From: Lachnospiraceae bacterium
GTDB lineage: Bacteria > Bacillota > Clostridia > Lachnospirales > Bianqueaceae
Direction of reading: 5' to 3'
Assembly: GCA_022794035.1 (NCBI GenBank)
Contig: JAAWDX010000007.1
Coordinates: 124,001 to 188,000, forward strand
Length of the DNA: 64,000 nucleotides
Both the position numbers and the translations under genes were made by a program. This document shows positions 17,491 to 25,911 of the stretch, piece by piece (position 1 is the first letter of the stretch; each line of letters starts with the position of its first letter). Under the pieces are notes generated by a model. The model saw only the letters and a list, made by a program, of their open reading frames with translations, did no database searches and had not been told where the DNA came from.

Positions 17491-18805
17491 ACCGCAGCGC
17501 CTCAATCGGATTCAGATTAGAAGCCTTTACAGACGGGATCAATCCAAATACAATGCCGATAATCACAGAAAATAAAACCGAGATCACAATAGAAGGAATA
17601 CTGATCGCCGTCATCGTTTCCGTCATAACCGCGATCACCTTCGCTAAAATGAGGCCGGTAAAAATTCCCAGAACGCCTCCAATGCTGGTGAGCACCGCTG
17701 CCTCTGTCAAAAATTGACCCAGAATTTTACTCTTCTGTGCTCCCAAGGCTTTCTTCAGCCCGATCTCCCGTGTTCGTTCTGTGACGGATACCAGCATAAT
17801 GTTCATAACGCCAATGCCGCCTACCAAAAGAGAAATACTGGCAATCCAGATCAAAAGCTGATTCGTAGAATTGCTCAGCTCCTGCAGCTGTTTGGCCTGC
17901 TCGAGCAGATCCTCATTCTTATATAGCAGATTGTTTCCCTCTGTATACCCGGCGCCCTGCTCCTCCTCAGTCATCACCTCGTCCGCTGCCGCTGCTTCTA
18001 CGGCAGAAAGTCCGGCATTAGCATTGAGGATTTCCGCTGTTTTTTTGCCTGCCTGCGTCATATCATCGGTTGAAGCTGCTTTAACCGCAACTGTCTGCGG
18101 CTCATCATACTGATATAGAACAGGCCACATAGAATCCGGCACCATCACATTGCCTGCGTTTCCCTGCCCCATATACATATAATATTCCTCTTCGGTCTGA
18201 ATCACTGGCTGAAACGATTTCGACAAATTCACAACGCCAATCACCGTAAAGGGCTCTTGGCGAATCTCAATCGTTTTTCCAATGGGATCCTCATCCTGAA
18301 ACAGTGCCTCCGCTGCGGCCTGATCCAATATAGCCACCTTGCGGCCCTCTGTATAATCCTTTTGTTCAAAACCCCGGCCTTTTTCCAGACGATATCCAAA
18401 GACGTCCATATAATTTGTATCAATTCCCAGCACATTGCCTCCGCTCAGCGCAATATCCATATGATAAACAGCATTATATTCCGAGCGGGTATGGTACAGA
18501 CTTGCATTTTGCACTTCATCTAAATCTACAATCTGCCCTCTGACGTCCTCTGTGATCACAGGAATCTCCGATGGAATCGTTTCATAGGTAGGATCCAGCT
18601 CATAGCTGCCTCTATAAAGCTTGACTTTGACCGTGTTCGTACCCGAGCCAATCAGGTTTTGCTTAATCTGCTCATTGGTACCTGTTATGGTCGATACAAT
18701 CGCAATAATAGAAGCAATGCCAATGATAATTCCCAGCATCGTCAGGAAGGATCTCATTTTATGCGACCAAATCCCCTGGAAGGATAATCGGATATTTTCT
18801 ATCAT
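17483..18805 (-). CDS. ABC transporter permease, MacB/FtsX type
   Basis: The protein has 440 residues. It has one N-terminal membrane helix (about 19-40, after IWSHKMRSFLTMLG), a large extracytoplasmic MacB-PCD domain (about 45-300) and three C-terminal helices from about residue 310, with ERTREIGLKKALGA and the terminal NPIEALRYE, all typical of MacB-like permeases. These work by mechanotransmission rather than classic transport. It is the fourth gene of an operon with two adaptors and one ATPase. An AAGGAG site lies 9 nt before the ATG. Confidence 0.94.
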   Translation of the reverse strand: MIENIRLSFQGIWSHKMRSFLTMLGIIIGIASIIAIVSTITGTNEQIKQNLIGSGTNTVKVKLYRGSYELDPTYETIPSEIPVITEDVRGQIVDLDEVQNASLYHTRSEYNAVYHMDIALSGGNVLGIDTNYMDVFGYRLEKGRGFEQKDYTEGRKVAILDQAAAEALFQDEDPIGKTIEIRQEPFTVIGVVNLSKSFQPVIQTEEEYYMYMGQGNAGNVMVPDSMWPVLYQYDEPQTVAVKAASTDDMTQAGKKTAEILNANAGLSAVEAAAADEVMTEEEQGAGYTEGNNLLYKNEDLLEQAKQLQELSNSTNQLLIWIASISLLVGGIGVMNIMLVSVTERTREIGLKKALGAQKSKILGQFLTEAAVLTSIGGVLGIFTGLILAKVIAVMTETMTAISIPSIVISVLFSVIIGIVFGLIPSVKASNLNPIEALRYE

Positions 18806-18823
18806 AGTATGTGGCTCCTTCCT

Positions 18824-20608
18824 TTAATAATAATTTTCTTGGGCAATCTCTGTGCTCAGTCCCTCTTTTGCCAGATTGCCATACGGAAAAGCAATGTAAT
18901 CCTCCATGCTGAGTCCTTCTTTGATTTCTGTATAATAGCCGTACAGGCTTCTTCCTTTTATAACGGGCTGTTTGATCAGCTTTCCATCTTCGCCCTGCTT
19001 CATCACATAGCTTTCGCCCTGTTCGGTCCGCACATACATATTAGGGATAAAAAGCGCCGACTCTGTTTCTCCGCTCTCTGATTCTCCCTGAATACTGATG
19101 CTCACGCCTTCACCATTGCTTAGCCCCTCTGTTTCATCAATAAAAGCAGTGAAGCGATAGAAAGAGACATTGGGGTTTCCTTCCGAATAGCTGTAATATC
19201 CGTCCGTTTCCGGATAATCCGAAATTTCTGTGATCTGTCCTGTATAGCTCATGCCTGTCATCCAGGAATTGATCACAATGGCCTGACCTGCCTGTACCTT
19301 TTCAAGCTGCAGCTCTCCCATGGTCCCCGTCACATAAAATCCTTCATCAGCCGTGACGACAATATACGGACTTCCCATTAGATTTTCCGGGTCGCCCACT
19401 GATTTTACAACGCCGTTTACTGTGCTTTTTACTGTAGCATCCGCTAACTGCCGCTCTGCCTTTTGATAAGCAATCTTAGCCAGCTTTAAATCAATTCCTT
19501 TTTCGGTGTACTCGAGCTCTTTCTCGGAGATCATCCGATCGAGTTCTTCTCTTGTATAGCCGCCGGGCACAGGATCCGGAATCGGGTCCGGTTCAGGCTC
19601 CGGTTCGGGTTCAGGCTCTGGCTCTGGTTCGGGCTCTGGAATTACCGGCGCCTTATCCGCTGTGAGCAGATAAATGCCGCCCTGTGTTAAAGAAATCATC
19701 ACCACGCCATCTTCATTTGCCGTCAGCGCTGCATCCACTTCTGGATGCGTAATCCCATTAAAATGAAGATCCTGTGTGCTCATCGTTCCATTTAACGGAT
19801 AATGAAGCTCATAGGAAGCCGGCCATTCCTGCTGCAAAACTGTTAAAATGGTAACCGTATCCCGAATGACTCTTCGCTCTACCTGCAAAGAGAAGGTACT
19901 GCCTGCCGGGAGTGATTCTGCAGCCGTTAAATCCGCAATGAGCGCATAGGCCTCTTTTCCCTCTTCCTGTATGGAAAAACGAACGAACTTTCCTTTTAAA
20001 GTTTCCCATTCCTCCGCCGTAATTTCTCGTTTCTCATCCTTGATCTCATAGCGCAGTGGATCCTCTTTTGTACCGCTGCCCGCAGGCTCCTGCGGCGGCT
20101 GCGGTACATCCGGCTCCGGCTTTGAAGACTCATCTGGGGCAGAAGAATCTGAATGATCACCGGATTCCTGCTGATCGCCTATGCCTGTCATAGAAGAAGA
20201 AACCGATGAGGCAGGGGTATTTTTCAGTTTTTCAATTTCCTGCGCCAGCATCTGCTGATACAGCTCTGCTGAGTCGATGCTGATTTTTTGTCTTTCCAGC
20301 TCTAATTCCTTTAAAGTGCTGTCATAGGTCAAAATAGGATCTCCAATCTGAACTTCAGCCCCCTCTTCCACATACACCTGCTTAACCGGTGTTGTGGCAT
20401 CCAGATAGATTTCCTGTGTCTTGGCTGTCTGAATATACCCGCTGGTCATAAGCGAATCGTCCATCCCGCCTCCGCTGAGCATACTCACCGGCAGCACCTT
20501 GGCTACTTTAGCGCTTCCGCGGGAAACTGCCAGCCCGATTCCTCCGGCTACTATGCTCACGCAGAGCAAAGCGGACAGACAAATGGTAATGATTTTTTTT
20601 CTACTCAT
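18824..20608 (-). CDS. Membrane-fusion (HlyD/MacA-like) adaptor with a large insert in the coiled-coil hairpin
   Basis: The protein has 594 residues, much longer than the usual 350-450. It has one N-terminal membrane helix (about 6-27), a lipoyl half-motif (YVEEGAEVQIGDPILTY, 79-95), the first hairpin helix (96-130), and then an insert of about 215 residues. The insert consists of a Ser/Pro linker, a small mixed domain (about 180-320) and a run of Glu-Pro repeats at 323-347. The second helix (351-390) and the beta-barrel (395-520) then complete the adaptor. The ATG at 20608 has AGGAGG upstream and overlaps the ATPase stop by 8 nt. It probably links the permease to the envelope or captures substrate. 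Confidence 0.88.
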   Translation of the reverse strand: MSRKKIITICLSALLCVSIVAGGIGLAVSRGSAKVAKVLPVSMLSGGGMDDSLMTSGYIQTAKTQEIYLDATTPVKQVYVEEGAEVQIGDPILTYDSTLKELELERQKISIDSAELYQQMLAQEIEKLKNTPASSVSSSMTGIGDQQESGDHSDSSAPDESSKPEPDVPQPPQEPAGSGTKEDPLRYEIKDEKREITAEEWETLKGKFVRFSIQEEGKEAYALIADLTAAESLPAGSTFSLQVERRVIRDTVTILTVLQQEWPASYELHYPLNGTMSTQDLHFNGITHPEVDAALTANEDGVVMISLTQGGIYLLTADKAPVIPEPEPEPEPEPEPEPEPDPIPDPVPGGYTREELDRMISEKELEYTEKGIDLKLAKIAYQKAERQLADATVKSTVNGVVKSVGDPENLMGSPYIVVTADEGFYVTGTMGELQLEKVQAGQAIVINSWMTGMSYTGQITEISDYPETDGYYSYSEGNPNVSFYRFTAFIDETEGLSNGEGVSISIQGESESGETESALFIPNMYVRTEQGESYVMKQGEDGKLIKQPVIKGRSLYGYYTEIKEGLSMEDYIAFPYGNLAKEGLSTEIAQENYY

Positions 20609-21305
20609 AGTCTTCCTCCTGTACATAGCCCCGGCCTGTTCGTTCTTCCATGATCTTTCCATCGCGCAGTACAATAATGCGCTTCGCACATTCTGCAATT
20701 TCCGGCTCATGTGTAATCATAATAATTGTAACGCCTTCTCTATTTAGTTCTTCAAAAAGCTTCATAACCTGAATACCGGCTTTTGTATCCAGTGCACCGG
20801 TAGGCTCATCCGCTAAGAGAACCTTAGGATGATTCACCAAAGCTCTGGCAATCGCTACTCTCTGCTGCTGTCCTCCGGAAAGCTGATTAGGCCTGAAGTT
20901 AAGACGCTCGCCAAGACCTACGCGCTCCAGCGCCTCCTTAGCCATCGGCTCTCTTTCCTTTCTGGGGACGCCGGCATAAACCAGCGGCAGCTGCACATTG
21001 GATAATGCTGTCTCTTTCGGCAGAAGATTAAACTGCTGAAAAACGAATCCAATCAATTGATTACGAATTTCAGCCAGCTCCTTTTCTTTTCGGCTCTGTA
21101 TATCCCGCCCGTCCAGCTCATACCGGCCTGTCGTAGGCAGGTCCAGACATCCGATCAAATTCATCAAGGTTGTTTTTCCTGATCCGGAAGGTCCCATGAT
21201 GGCGACATATTCTCCTTCGCCCACCTCCAAATCGATCGCTTGAAGCACCGGAACCGGCAATTTTCCCTGCTGATATGTTTTGGTAATTCCTTCCAACTTT
21301 ACCAT
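20601..21305 (-). CDS. ABC transporter ATPase, MacB/LolD family
   Basis: The protein has 234 residues. Walker A is GPSGSGKTT, followed by the Q-loop FQQFNLLP, signature LSGGQQQR, Walker B VLLADEPTGALD and the H-loop ITHE. This is the ATPase class that pairs with MacB/FtsX permeases. I use the ATG at 21305 with GGGAG 7 nt upstream; a TTG two codons earlier is possible. It lies between the two adaptor genes and overlaps the second one. Confidence 0.95.
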   Translation of the reverse strand: MVKLEGITKTYQQGKLPVPVLQAIDLEVGEGEYVAIMGPSGSGKTTLMNLIGCLDLPTTGRYELDGRDIQSRKEKELAEIRNQLIGFVFQQFNLLPKETALSNVQLPLVYAGVPRKEREPMAKEALERVGLGERLNFRPNQLSGGQQQRVAIARALVNHPKVLLADEPTGALDTKAGIQVMKLFEELNREGVTIIMITHEPEIAECAKRIIVLRDGKIMEERTGRGYVQEEDYE

Positions 21306-21328
21306 CTTCAATCTCCCTTCCGATGCAA

Positions 21329-22501
21329 TCAGCTTATCGCTACTGGCGCACCTTCCTTGACCGTATCATCCGGCCATGCGATATAGCTCTCCTGTGTCAG
21401 ACCCTCAAGGATTTCATACTGGCCCATGCTTTCATCATATTGTCCCAGCGTAACCGCCTGCTTTTGAATCTTGCCTCCGTCTTCTGTCCATACCGTATAG
21501 CTGCCGTCTTCTTCCTGCATAAGGTAGCCCTCATAAATCCAAATGCCTTCCGTATGAACCGGCACTGATTCTCCTACTTCAATATAAACATGCTGCCCCA
21601 GCATCAAGCCTTCATAGGAATCCAGCACAATATAAAAGGGATATTTAGACGACTGCAAAGAGGTATCCCCGCCCATACCGCCATAGTAATTATTCTGATT
21701 TCCCTGACTTGCATTTTCTGTATCAATTTCTGTAATGGATCCGCTCCATACCAAATCCTCTCTCACTCTGGAACGAACCGTGACGGCCTGCCCTTCTTGA
21801 ATCATATAGATATTTTGTTCATTAATCAGGCCTTTTACGCGATATTCCCCCGTCGCCAGAATGGTCATGAAGCTTTTCGGATTTCCATACTCATCTGTTG
21901 TGCCATTTTCTTCGATAGAACGCACAACACCTGCCATCGTTGTCGTAACAATGGCCTGCTCAATGCTCTTTTGTGTTTTTTCAATCTCCATGGATTTGAC
22001 TTTGCGTTCATATTCTGATTGCTTCAGATTGGCATTGCTCTCCTGGATCTGCATCGTATATTGCAGCTGCTGATCACTGGGAGCGTTTGCCTTTTCCCGT
22101 TCCAGCTCTGCAATTTTTTGACGCTGGCTCTCCAAGCTGTTGTCCAGCCTTTCCAGCTCTAGCTTTTGCTGCTCCAGCGACATACTGAGTTCCTCTGTAT
22201 CATAGCGAAAAAGAGCATCGCCTTCTTTGACCTCATCGCCTTCCTTGACAAAAAGCTCTGCCACTGTTCTGCCGTCCTCTAGACGAATCTCCAATGTTTT
22301 CTGCGGTTCAACCACGCCGGCATACCGATTCTGAAGACCCTGCTGCGCTTGGTTAAGCCCCATTAGTTCTGATATCTGTGTGACAAATACTGCATCCTGC
22401 GATGCAGCCTCTCCGGAGCCGCGCATCCAGAAAAAGCTGATTGCAATAATCAGGGCCCCCAGAGCAGCGCCTCCTATCATAAGCCATACCTTTTTTTTCA
22501 T
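21329..22501 (-). CDS. Membrane-fusion (HlyD/MacA-like) adaptor, first of two in the operon
   Basis: The protein has 390 residues. It has one N-terminal membrane helix (about 5-26), a lipoyl half-motif (LFVKEGDEVKEGDALFRY, 83-100), a coiled-coil hairpin (about 104-185, rich in Glu/Gln/Lys), the second lipoyl half near TTTMAGVVRSIEENG, and beta-barrel and membrane-proximal domains. This is a standard-length adaptor. The ATG at 22501 has AGGAGG upstream. It is the first gene of the exporter operon; a possible promoter (TGCAAT-16-TACAAT on the minus strand) lies about 40-70 bp upstream. Confidence 0.92.
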   Translation of the reverse strand: MKKKVWLMIGGAALGALIIAISFFWMRGSGEAASQDAVFVTQISELMGLNQAQQGLQNRYAGVVEPQKTLEIRLEDGRTVAELFVKEGDEVKEGDALFRYDTEELSMSLEQQKLELERLDNSLESQRQKIAELEREKANAPSDQQLQYTMQIQESNANLKQSEYERKVKSMEIEKTQKSIEQAIVTTTMAGVVRSIEENGTTDEYGNPKSFMTILATGEYRVKGLINEQNIYMIQEGQAVTVRSRVREDLVWSGSITEIDTENASQGNQNNYYGGMGGDTSLQSSKYPFYIVLDSYEGLMLGQHVYIEVGESVPVHTEGIWIYEGYLMQEEDGSYTVWTEDGGKIQKQAVTLGQYDESMGQYEILEGLTQESYIAWPDDTVKEGAPVAIS

Positions 22502-22631
22502 CGAAATCCTCCTATTCGAAGCATACTTTGCTAAAAGCATTGTAGCATATTCCCTGCTTAATTGCACTGCTCTAAAGTGTAAAATTTTTGAATATAATTC
22601 TTAAAATTGCTTTAACTCTGTATATTTCAAC

Positions 22632-22895
22632 TTAATCATGACATTCCCGCAGGCATCTGGACGGGTCAACATCGACCAAAATGATATCCTCTCCGATCTT
22701 GCAAATTTGTTTCCATTCAATCCAGTACTCGCTTTGCGTTCCGAAAAAGCCAAAAAGCTTTCCGGGCTCCGGCACCATCACAGCACAGATTTCTCCGCTG
22801 CAGGCATTGATCTCCAAATCCTGAATATGACCAAGACGGCTACCATCCCGCACATTGATTACATCCTTGCAGGATAGTTCTGAAAATCGTATCAT
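22632..22895 (-). CDS. YlmC/YmxH-family PRC-barrel protein
   Basis: The protein has 87 residues. It opens MIRFSELSCKDVINVRDG, followed by RLGHIQDLEIN and a GKLFGFFG segment, the pattern of the YlmC/YmxH PRC-barrel family found in spore-forming Firmicutes and often annotated as sporulation-related. The biochemical function is unknown. It is a single gene with a GAGGT site before the ATG. It ends about 130 bp before the exporter operon. Confidence 0.88.
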   Translation of the reverse strand: MIRFSELSCKDVINVRDGSRLGHIQDLEINACSGEICAVMVPEPGKLFGFFGTQSEYWIEWKQICKIGEDIILVDVDPSRCLRECHD

Positions 22896-22974
22896 GATAC
22901 ATCTACCTCTTTTTTATTTTCATTATATGTGCTTTTAAAGACCTCTCATTCCCTTTTATATGAATCTGCATACA

Positions 22975-23009
22975 AAAAGGCCCCGACCATTTTTTCTGAT
23001 CAGGGGCCT
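22975..23009 (-). terminator. Intrinsic terminator after the HelD-small membrane protein operon
   Basis: AGGCCCC (22979-22985) pairs with GGGGCCT (23003-23009), and the pairing extends inward to about 12 bp. On the minus strand it is followed by TTTTT (22978-22974). It lies 10 bp after the stop of the 165-residue membrane protein gene and ends the long operon beginning upstream. Confidence 0.85.
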
Positions 23010-23018
23010 ATCTATTTA

Positions 23019-23516
23019 TTATGAATGCAGTGATTTAGTAAAATGAAGAAGTCTGTGCATCTTAACTATGATGAGGATTCCGACTAAAGACTCAAGCCCC
23101 AGCAATATATAAGGGAGTACCGGCACCAAACTTAAAATAGGACTGCATATCTCGCATATCAGGATCAGAATCAGCGCCGTTTCCATCAGCTGATCCTGCT
23201 CACTTTTCTCCTTGCTGCCAGTTAGCCTTTTATGCGCCTGATATAGGCTACGTACAAGCAAAAATTGTCCGATAGCCGTTAAAAGAGTAAGCACAATCGA
23301 AATCAGATAAGATGTTCTTTCCGCTCCCGTGATGACGGCCACTGCCGCTACCGCGATGCTCAGCAGCAAAATTCGGGAAGAGTAGATCTTTTGATACTGC
23401 CATCCTCTAAAAACAGCAATAAACAAAAGAATATATCCAAAAAGATCCGGGAAAAAATCAACTCCGCCCATCCACACATCGATATATAAAAACAAAAGAC
23501 CTAAGATTACCAGCAT
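23019..23516 (-). CDS. Small integral membrane protein of unknown function
   Basis: The protein has 165 residues with about five hydrophobic segments (roughly 1-17, 22-38, 48-63, 68-88 and 112-152), separated by a basic loop QAHKRLTGSKEKSEQ. I do not recognise a family. It follows the 71-residue protein after 3 bp and ends at a strong terminator, so it is the last gene of the operon. The ATG at 23516 overlaps no neighbour; a GGGGGAGTAA stretch serves as its site. Confidence 0.7.
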   Translation of the reverse strand: MLVILGLLFLYIDVWMGGVDFFPDLFGYILLFIAVFRGWQYQKIYSSRILLLSIAVAAVAVITGAERTSYLISIVLTLLTAIGQFLLVRSLYQAHKRLTGSKEKSEQDQLMETALILILICEICSPILSLVPVLPYILLGLESLVGILIIVKMHRLLHFTKSLHS

Positions 23517-23519
23517 AGA

Positions 23520-23735
23520 TTACTCCCCCACACTTGACTCCTCTGCGCTTTCCTCTTCTGGCACAGGATCCTCAGACATGTCACCGCTTCCTTCCGGTTC
23601 GATGACAAGCTCGTTTTTCAACAGGATTTGCACCGCTTCCTTCACATAGGCAGGCCGCAGAATACAAAAGAGCATCCCAAGAGCTAAAATGAGGGCGGCG
23701 ATCGCTAGCCCGATACGCATGATTCTATTTTTCAT
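23520..23735 (-). CDS. Small single-span membrane protein of unknown function
   Basis: The protein has 71 residues. One hydrophobic helix (about 7-28) follows a basic MKNRIMRIG start; the tail from about 45 is strongly acidic (Glu/Asp/Ser/Pro rich). No family is recognised. Its start overlaps the HelD stop by 4 nt, so it is translationally coupled to HelD. It may be a membrane partner, but nothing in the sequence proves this. Confidence 0.65.
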   Translation of the reverse strand: MKNRIMRIGLAIAALILALGMLFCILRPAYVKEAVQILLKNELVIEPEGSGDMSEDPVPEEESAEESSVGE

Positions 23736-25873
23736 TTTTCAGAATCCTTATCCTCTGCTGTAATATGCGCGAGGCAGTGCAGCGCTCTGCTGCACAAAAT
23801 ATAGGAGAGCAGACCATCCTCTTTCGGCTTGGAGGCCTCGACCGCGACCACACCATCAAATTCTAAGCCCTTTGCAAAATAGACCGGCATGATCAAAAGC
23901 GATGCTTCCGTGGAATCCTTTTCTGTACTCACAAGCTGAGCCTCTAGTTTATCCTTTAACAGTGAGTCGATGATGCGCGCCTCCGCAATGGTCTGGCACA
24001 AGATGGCGCAGCGCTCCATGCCTGCTGCCTGCTGCCTCTTGACCTCCTGCACGATCTGCTCTGTCAGCTGCTCTGGCGTCTGAAATATCAGATGACGCAC
24101 CGGTTCTCCGCTTCTTTCGACTGCTCTCATCGCATTCTCTCTTTTAAGAAGTCTCCGGGCATATTCGATGATTTCCTTCGTACTGCGATAGCTTAAATCC
24201 AGCTCATACACATGAAGCTTTTGCCGCTCTGCGGGGCTGAGCGCTTTCTCCCATTGATCCATCATACTGTTGTGGGCACTGCCTTTAATCTTCTGCCGGG
24301 TATCCCCTACAATTGTATAGCTCTCGGCGCCGGTCAGCTGCTTGAGAACATAAAATCCAAATGCTGATATATCCTGGGCTTCATCGATGACTAAATGCCG
24401 AATGGGGTAGGCTCCCTTTCCTTCCAGCTTTGTCTTGACATAAAGCAAGCCGACCAGATCATCCTCTGTCCAGGGCGCATCCTCCGGCTTTTGCACGGCC
24501 TGTGCATACCACGCCTCCTGCTCCGGCAGCACATACAGACTGCGCAGCCCTTTGGTGAACTGATACACTTCCCGCAAATACTGATGGATCGCATCTACCT
24601 GTTCGATCTCCAGATCATTTACCAGGTAATAATCGGCCTTCTTTTTGGCCTCCTGAATTTTGTAACGGTACGCTGCCTTAAGCCTTCTGATGGTATCGTT
24701 TCTAAGATCTCTCAGCCGGCTTCTGATCATACGCTTAATCTTTTCACAGCGGCGGATATAAGGCAGCCGCTGCTGCGTTTTGAAAAAGAGCTGATTGCGC
24801 TCCTCGGCCGACATCAGCGTCTGATTCTGGAATATCAGATCCTCAGCGGCCTGCTGCTGCTCTTCCAGTTCCTTAAAGGCCTTATCCAGCTGGGCCTTAA
24901 AGGCCATCGAGGATTTGTACTGGGCCTCCTGCATAAACCGCTTGTCTTTGCCCGTCAGCATCCGTTCATAATAATCCCTTGTTTTCAGCACCTCTCTCTG
25001 CGGACGCAGCAGCCGAAGCGCCAGCTCCTTGACGGTATACTGGAAGCTTCCCTCTGCCTCTCCCAGATCAGGAAGCACATCCGAGATATAATCCATAAAA
25101 AGCTGATTAGGACCGATAATTAAAATATTGTTGTTTAAACGTTCACGGTAATTATAAAGCAGATACGCGATGCGGTGCAGCACAATGGTTGTTTTACCGC
25201 ATCCAGCCACCCCATTAAGCAGCACATTATTTTCAAGCGGCTCCCGGATGATATCATCCTGCTCCTTTTGAATGGTGGCAATGACCTCTTTTAAACGGCT
25301 GCCGCTGCTGCCGGATAAAACCATCTGCAGAATGTCGTCTTTGATATCGATCTCCGAATCAAACATGCCTTTAAGCACCGCATTCTTGATAATATACTGC
25401 CTGCGGCGCTTCAAATCGACCTGACGGTCTCCGGCAGGCGCCCGATAGACCATCTCTCCCAGCCTCTGCTGATAGAAAAGCGATGCAGCCGGCGTACGCC
25501 AGTCCAAAATGATGGGTTCGCCCTCTTCAGAAAGACCGGACTTGCCGATATAGTAGCTGTATTCTTCATCATCAGCCATATGATCCACATAATCAATGAG
25601 GCCAAAATATGGCTGATAATACATGCGGCTCAGCTGCTGGACGCGCTGATAGGTGGCCGTATAATGTGCCTCCTTCACCGGATCCTCCTGATTGAACTGA
25701 TACTGTTTTTTCCGCGGAATTTCCTCAAACAAAAACTTGCGGTAATCCACGATTTCCTGTTTTAAGGTGCCTAAATCCTTTAAGCGCTCCTCCATCTGCT
25801 TCTGGATCATCGCCTGCACATCCTGCAGGAATGCCTTCTCTTCCTCTAGCGTCTGCTTTAGCTGTATTTCCAT
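23732..25873 (-). CDS. helD: UvrD/Rep-like ATPase HelD, RNA polymerase recycling factor
   Basis: The protein has 713 residues. An N-terminal coiled coil (about 1-70) precedes a superfamily-1 ATPase core with Walker A GVAGCGKTT near 220 and Walker B VIDEAQD near 500. The linking region is long and charged. HelD pulls stalled RNA polymerase off DNA and nucleic acid in Firmicutes. I use the ATG at 25873 because GGAG lies 6 nt upstream; an ATG four codons earlier has no good site. The preceding gene is a nucleoside kinase and a small membrane gene overlaps the 3' end. Confidence 0.92.
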   Translation of the reverse strand: MEIQLKQTLEEEKAFLQDVQAMIQKQMEERLKDLGTLKQEIVDYRKFLFEEIPRKKQYQFNQEDPVKEAHYTATYQRVQQLSRMYYQPYFGLIDYVDHMADDEEYSYYIGKSGLSEEGEPIILDWRTPAASLFYQQRLGEMVYRAPAGDRQVDLKRRRQYIIKNAVLKGMFDSEIDIKDDILQMVLSGSSGSRLKEVIATIQKEQDDIIREPLENNVLLNGVAGCGKTTIVLHRIAYLLYNYRERLNNNILIIGPNQLFMDYISDVLPDLGEAEGSFQYTVKELALRLLRPQREVLKTRDYYERMLTGKDKRFMQEAQYKSSMAFKAQLDKAFKELEEQQQAAEDLIFQNQTLMSAEERNQLFFKTQQRLPYIRRCEKIKRMIRSRLRDLRNDTIRRLKAAYRYKIQEAKKKADYYLVNDLEIEQVDAIHQYLREVYQFTKGLRSLYVLPEQEAWYAQAVQKPEDAPWTEDDLVGLLYVKTKLEGKGAYPIRHLVIDEAQDISAFGFYVLKQLTGAESYTIVGDTRQKIKGSAHNSMMDQWEKALSPAERQKLHVYELDLSYRSTKEIIEYARRLLKRENAMRAVERSGEPVRHLIFQTPEQLTEQIVQEVKRQQAAGMERCAILCQTIAEARIIDSLLKDKLEAQLVSTEKDSTEASLLIMPVYFAKGLEFDGVVAVEASKPKEDGLLSYILCSRALHCLAHITAEDKDSEK

Positions 25874-25911
25874 AAACTTCTCCATTCCATAGTTTCTCTG
25901 CTCTTTTGCTC

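Noticed and set aside
19580-19645. GGTTCAGGCTC-type short tandem repeat as a non-coding microsatellite
   Set aside because: It encodes the in-frame Glu-Pro linker of the second adaptor protein, so it is a coding repeat, although it may vary in length between strains.
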